From assembly GCF_047511655.1 (NCBI RefSeq), contig NC_133399.1:1553333-1617332 (forward strand): a DNA stretch of 64,000 bases, read 5' to 3'. The notes under the pieces were generated by a model. The model searched no databases and was not told the DNA's origin. It saw nothing but the letters and a program-made list of their open reading frames with translations. Below are positions 58,817 to 64,000 of this stretch, piece after piece. Numbering within the stretch: position 1 is the first letter of the stretch; each line of letters opens with the position of its first letter. Made by a program: the position numbers and the translations under genes. Source of the stretch: Castor canadensis (lineage: Eukaryota; Chordata; Mammalia; Rodentia; Castoridae).

Positions 58817-59576
58817 AAATAATGCCGCCAGCTACAGGCTGAGAGCAGCAGGCAGGCAAGCCACAGTTGCAGATAAAACTCTCAGAACTGCCTCCAGACG
58901 CTTTTTTTTTTCTTTTTCTCCCTACCTTTGATGAGAGAACAACCGAATTACACCTGCAAGCCGAAAAACTTACTGAAACTGTATTGCATTTGAACTGGGG
59001 ACACTTGGTGGGGCTTTTTTTTTTTTTCTTCTGTGTGTGTGTGAGTGTAGTTTTGTTCTACTTTATGCATCCCCTTTGATGAGACAACTACAGAACAACA
59101 TCTGAGGCACCAACTCCAGGACTGGAGATTGAGACGGACATCCAAATTATTAAGACTGAAATTGCATTGCATATAAACTTGGAAGTTTTTTGGTTTTTTT
59201 GTTTTTTTTTGTTTTTTTTAATTTTCTATTTTCCATTTTATTTTAATTCATTTTTATAAATAGATATTACTTTCATATACTTATTTTTTATTTTTTTTAT
59301 CTTTGATTTTCAATCCTCTCTCTGTCACTCTATTGTCTGTTCAGCTTACTGTCGATTAGTACACTAACACTCCCTGTTTATACCTTTGAAACTCTCTTGT
59401 CTGATACCTTGTTCTGCTTTCTCCCTCTTGTCTGTATATTTGTTTTCCCCTTTTCTTTAACTTCTTGCTTTCCATCTCAGCTCACTCTTCCATTCTCAAT
59501 ATTACCATTGTTATTATTACAAGCTAGAAAATACTTAATTACACACAGTACAGGGACAGTAACAACACCAAGGACA

Positions 59577-60779
59577 ATGACAGGAAGACAGAAAAAACAA
59601 GGAAACCAGTTTCCCCACAGCAAAAAATTAGTACAGGAACCAGAGGGGAATGAAGAGAACAGAAACTCAGAGCCAGACTCCAACAAAATGAAGATAAACT
59701 ATGCCAAAGGACCCAATGAAGCCTACAAGAATAATTTAAAAGAAGACATACTACAAGTACTCAATGAGAATTTTATAGAGATGATACTGGATAGGGTCAA
59801 CCAAAATGTACAGGAGACACTCAAGAAATTCCAAGACAATAAAAATAGAGAATTTGAAAAAGCAAAAGAAGAAATAAAGGAAACCATAGAAGCACTGCAT
59901 AAACACTAAAGTGAAAGAGAGAACACAATGAATAAATGGATAAATGAACTCAGGACAAAAACAGACAACATTAAAGAGTAAATGACCCAGGATATGGAAA
60001 ACCTCAGAAAAAAGAACGAAACAGAACTGCAAAACAAAACGGAAGGCCAATCCAGCAGAATAGAACAAACAGAAGACAGAATCTCAGAACTTGAAGATGA
60101 AATGGTAATTAAAGGAAAAACTGAAGAACTATTAATTAAACAACTCAAGACCTGTGAAAAGAAAATGCAAGAACTCACTGACTCCATCAAAAGACCAAAC
60201 TTGAGAATCATGGGCATCGAAGAAGGAGAAGAGGTGCAAGCGAAGGGAATGCGTAATATATTCAACAAAATAATAACGGAAAATTTCCCAAATCTAGAGA
60301 AAGATATTCCCATACAAATGCAAGAGGCCTCCAGGACACCAAACAGACCAGATCAAAATAGAACTACTCCACGACATATCATCATTAAAACAACAAGTTC
60401 AGAAACTAAGGAACGAATATTGAAGGCTGCAAGAGAGAAAAAACAAGTAACATACAAAGGTAAACCCATCAAAATCACAGCAGACTTCTCAACAGAAACA
60501 TTAAAAGCAAGAAGAGCGTGGGGTGAGATCTTCCGGGCACTGAATGAAAATAACTTCAACCCCAGGATACTCTACCCAGCAAAGCTATCATTCAAAATAG
60601 ATGGAGCAATAAAAGTCTTCCATGATAAGCAGAAACTAAAACAATATGTGACCACAAAGCCACCATTACAAAAGATTCTGCAAGGGATCCTGCACACAGA
60701 AAGTGACACCCAACTTAACCATGAAAAGGCAGGCAGCACCAAACCACAGGATAAGAAAAAGCAAGACAGTAGAGAGTAA
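59577..60779 (+). pseudogene. ORF1: L1 ORF1 (RNA-binding chaperone), two stops
   Basis: Encodes ORF1p, the trimeric nucleic-acid-binding protein of the L1 RNP. The order is a basic N-terminus (MTGRQKKQGN), a heptad-rich coiled coil (about 59750-60170), an RRM-like domain (from about 60205, 'LRIMGIEEGEE') and a C-terminal domain ('ARRAWGEIFRAL'). The length of about 400 codons is typical. In-frame TAA codons at 59907-59909 and 59979-59981 lie inside the coiled coil. The rest of the frame is open. Confidence 0.93.
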
Positions 60780-60829
60780 CATCAAGTTAGGTACACACAA
60801 TCAAACCTTCAAACAACTAAGATAACTAA

Positions 60830-63800
60830 ATGGCAGGAATCACCACATACCTATCAGTACTAACACTTAATGTTAATGGACTTAATTCACCCATCAAAAG
60901 ACACCGTTTGACAAAATGGATTAAAAAAGAAGATCCAACAATTTGTTGCTTACAGGAGACTCATCTCACTGACAGAAATAAGCATATGCTTAGGATGAAA
61001 GGCTGGAAGAAGATTTACCAAGCCAATGGCCCCCGAAAACAAGCAGGAGTAGCAATACTTATCTCTGACAAAGTAGACTTCAAACCTACATTGATCAAAT
61101 GAGATAAAGAAGGACATTCCATACTAATAAAAGGGGAAATAGACCAAAAGGAAATAATAATCATCAATCTGTACGCACCCAATGTCAACGCACCCAATTT
61201 CATCAAACATACCCTGAAAGACCTAAAAGCATATATAAACGCCAACACAGTGGTTGTGGGAGACTTTAACACTCCATTATCATCAATAGATAGGTCATCC
61301 AAACAAAAACTCAATAAAGAAATCCAAGATCTAAAATATGCAATAGATCAAGTGGACCTAGTAGATGTCTACAGAACATTTCATCCAACCTCTACACAAT
61401 ATACATTCTTCTCAGCAGCCCATGGAACCTTCTCCAAAATAGATCATATCCTAGGGCACAAAGCAAGCCTCAGCAAATATAAGAAAATAGAAATAATACC
61501 ATGCATACTATCTGACCACAATGCAGTAAAAGTAGAACTCAACAACAAAAGTAAAGACAAAAAACATGCAAACAGCTGGAAACTAAATAACTCATTACTT
61601 AATGAAGAATGGATCATTGATGCAATAAAAGAGGAAATTAAAAAGTTCCTAGAAGTCAATGAAAATGAAAACACAACCTACCAGAACCTATGGGACACAG
61701 CTAAGGCAGTCTTGAGAGGAAAGTTTATAGCCATGAGTGCATATATTAAAAAGATTGAAAGATCCCAAATCAATGACCTAATGATACATCTCAAACTCCT
61801 AGAAAAACAAGAACAAGCAAATCCCAAAACAAATAGAAGGAGAGAAATAATAAAAATAAGAGCTGAAATCAACGAAATAGAAACCAAAAAAACCATACAA
61901 AGAATTAATGAAACAAAAAGTTGGTTCTTTGAAAAAATAAACAAGATCGATAGACCCCTGGCAAACCTGACTAAAATGAGGAGAGAAAAAACCCAAATTA
62001 GTAGAATCAGGAATGCAAAAGGGGAGATAACAACAAACACCATGGAAGTACAGGAAATCATCAGAGACTACTTTGAGAACCTATATTCAAATAAATTTGA
62101 AAATCTAAAAGAAATGGACAGATTTCTAGATACATATGATCATCCAAAACTGAACGAAGAGGAAATTAATCACCTGAATAGATCTATAACACAAAATGAA
62201 ATTGAAGCAGCAATCAAGAGTCTCCCCAAAAAGAAAAGTCCAGGACCTGATGGATTCTCTGCTGAATTCTATCAGACCTTTAAAGAAGAACTGATACCAA
62301 CCCTCCTTAAACTGTTCCATGAAATAGAAAGGGAAGGAAAACTGCCAAACACATTTTATGAAGCCACTATTACACTTATCCCAAAACCAGGCAAAGACAC
62401 CTCCAAAAAGGAGAACTATAGGCCAATCTCCTTAATGAACATTGATGCAAAAATCCTCAACAAAATAATGGCAAATCGAATTCAGCAACACATCAAAAAG
62501 ATTATTCACCATGACCAGGTAGGCTTCATCCCAGGGATGCAGGGGTGGTTCAACATATGAAAATCAATAAACGTAATAAACCACATTAACAGAAGCAAAG
62601 ACAAAAACCACTTGATCATCTCAATAGATGCAGAAAAAGCCTTTGATAAGATCCAACATCATTTCATGATAAAAGCTCTAAGAAAACTAGGAATAGAAGG
62701 AAAGTTCCTCAACATTATAAAAGCTATATATGACAAACCTACAGCCAGCATTATACTTAATGGAGAAAAATTAAAACCATTCCCTCTAAAATCAGGAACC
62801 AGACAAGGATGCCCACTATCTCCACTCCTATTCAACATAGTACTGGAATTCCTAGCCAGAGCAATTAGGCAAGAAGAAGGAAGAAAAGGAACACAAATAT
62901 TTAAAGAAACTGTCAAAATATCCCTATTTGCAGACGACATGATCCTATACCTTAAAGACCCAAAAAACTCTACTCAGAAGCTTCTAGACATCATCAATAG
63001 CTATAGCAAGGTAGCAGGATATAAAATCAACATAGAAAAATCATTAGCATTTCTATACACTAACAATGAGCAAACGGAAAAAGAATGTATGAAAACAATT
63101 CCATTTACAATAGCCTCAAACAAAATCAAATACCTAGGTGTAAACCTAACAAAAGATGTGAAAGACCTCTACAAGGAAAACTGTACACTTCTGAAGAAAG
63201 AGATTGAGGAAGACTATAGAAAGTGGAGAGATCTCCCATGCTCATGGATTGGTAGAATCAACATAGTAAAAATGTCTATACTCCCAAAAGTAATCTACAT
63301 GTTTAATGCAGTTCCCATCAAAATTCCAATGACATTCATCAAAGAGATTGAAAAATCTACTGTTAAATTTATATGGAAACACAAGAGGCCACGAATAGCC
63401 AAGGCAATACTCAATCAAAAGAACAATGCAGGAGGTATCACAATACCTGACTTCAAACTATATTACAAAGCAATAATAATAAAAACAGCATGGTACTGGC
63501 ACAAAAACAGACATGAAGACCAGTGGAACAGAATAGAGGACCCAGATATGAAGACACACAACTATAAGCAACTTATCTTTGACAAAGGAGCTAAAAATAT
63601 ACGATGGAGAAATAGCAGCCTCTTCAACAAAAACTGCTGGGAAAACTGGTTAGCAGTCTGCAAAAAACTGAAACTAGATCCATGTATATCACCCTATACC
63701 AAGATTAACTCAAAATGGATCAAGGATCTTAATATCAGACCCCAAACTCTTAAGTTGATACAAGAAAGAGTAGGAAATACTCTGGAGTTAGTAGGTATAG

Positions 63801-64000
63801 GTAAGAACTTTCTCAATGAAACCCCAGCAGCACAGCAACTAAGAGATAGCATAGATAAATGGGACCTCATAAAACTAAAAAGCTTCTGTTCATCAAAAGA
63901 AATGGTCTCTAAACTGAAGAGAACACCCACAGAGTGGGAGAAAATATTTGCCAACTATACATCAGACAAAGGACTGATAACCAGAATATACAGGGAACTT
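60830..64000 (+). pseudogene. ORF2: L1 ORF2 (endonuclease / reverse transcriptase), two stops, incomplete
   Basis: Encodes ORF2p, which nicks target DNA and reverse transcribes L1 RNA. AP-endonuclease motifs are present: LNVNGLNSP, LQETHLTD, GDFNTP and SDHNAV. RT follows with the FADD catalytic box at 62927-62938, then the start of the C-terminal region. In-frame TGA codons at 61100-61102 (endonuclease) and 62558-62560 (RT). The second replaces Arg found in other copies (CGA to TGA, a CpG-type change). From 62561 the frame is open to the window end. The Cys-rich end lies outside. Confidence 0.95.

Larger units (their letters stand above)
58101..64000 (+). mobile_element. Nearly intact L1, running off the window
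   Basis: 5'UTR 58101-59576 (YY1-like start, one shortened monomer, (TG)n, T-rich end), ORF1 59577-60779, 50-bp spacer, ORF2 from 60830 to beyond 64000. Coding damage seen is limited to two TAA in ORF1 and two TGA in ORF2. No frameshift was found. It appears to have inserted into the 5'UTR of another L1 (57011-58100). Confidence 0.95.

Noticed and set aside
1-64000. CRISPR array, bacterial operons, prophage
   Set aside because: No regularly spaced direct repeats with unique spacers, no ribosome-binding sites. L1, SINE and ERV content is mammalian.

Overview
The window is repeat-dominated placental-mammal nuclear DNA, almost certainly rodent. It carries L1 LINEs with ORF1/ORF2, dozens of SINEs built from a B1/7SL-like half plus an ID-like (tRNA-derived) half, class I endogenous retroviruses and a decayed Krüppel-type zinc-finger array. 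The B1+ID dimer with the '...GAGTTCAAACCCCAGTACC' box resembles beaver / kangaroo-rat type rodents (Castorimorpha). That placement is an inference from memory of repeat styles and was not searched. I see no intact cellular protein-coding gene.

Layout. 1-7506: minus-strand gammaretrovirus-like ERV (env fragment cut by the window start, pol, pro, gag, leader, a tRNA-Thr-type PBS and one 664-bp LTR), broken by several stops and frameshifts. 7507-9230: SINEs, a (TC)n tract and a minus-strand LTR. 9235-10568: a second class I ERV on the plus strand (LTR, tRNA-His-like PBS, gag start), truncated where a 436-bp LTR of the first ERV family abuts it. 11005-15405: remains of a minus-strand C2H2 zinc-finger exon, split by an LTR-like element, SINEs and a solo LTR with a 5-bp target duplication. 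16.8-19.6 kb: old L1 pieces.

17.3-57 kb: an old array of diverged paralogous non-coding units (about 17.3, 19.8, 23.2, 26.1, 38.5, 47.8, 49.6, 53.2 and 54.9 kb). Most of the better preserved copies share a CCAAT-box-like block (ATTGG on plus) and a common downstream block. The units are broken up by L1s and SINEs. One 2.7-kb part is present twice at very high identity (47265-49981 and 52600-55326).

L1 copies. 29420-33740 (minus) holds two abutting 3' ends. 40406-42564 (plus) is an L1 with two internal deletions and a target-site duplication. 49982-52521 is a mosaic whose 3' half, with 63 bp of non-L1 flank, is a copy of the 40.4-kb element. 57011-58100 is a 5'UTR fragment, and 58101-64000 is a nearly intact L1 running off the window with two stops in ORF1 and two in ORF2.

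The parts do not form a working pathway. The window records successive duplication and retroelement insertion in what was probably a zinc-finger gene cluster. The items most worth a second look are the glycoGag-like leader frame of the ERV, the CCAAT-bearing tandem units, the co-duplicated L1 plus flank, and the antisense open frame and variable monomers in the L1 5'UTR.
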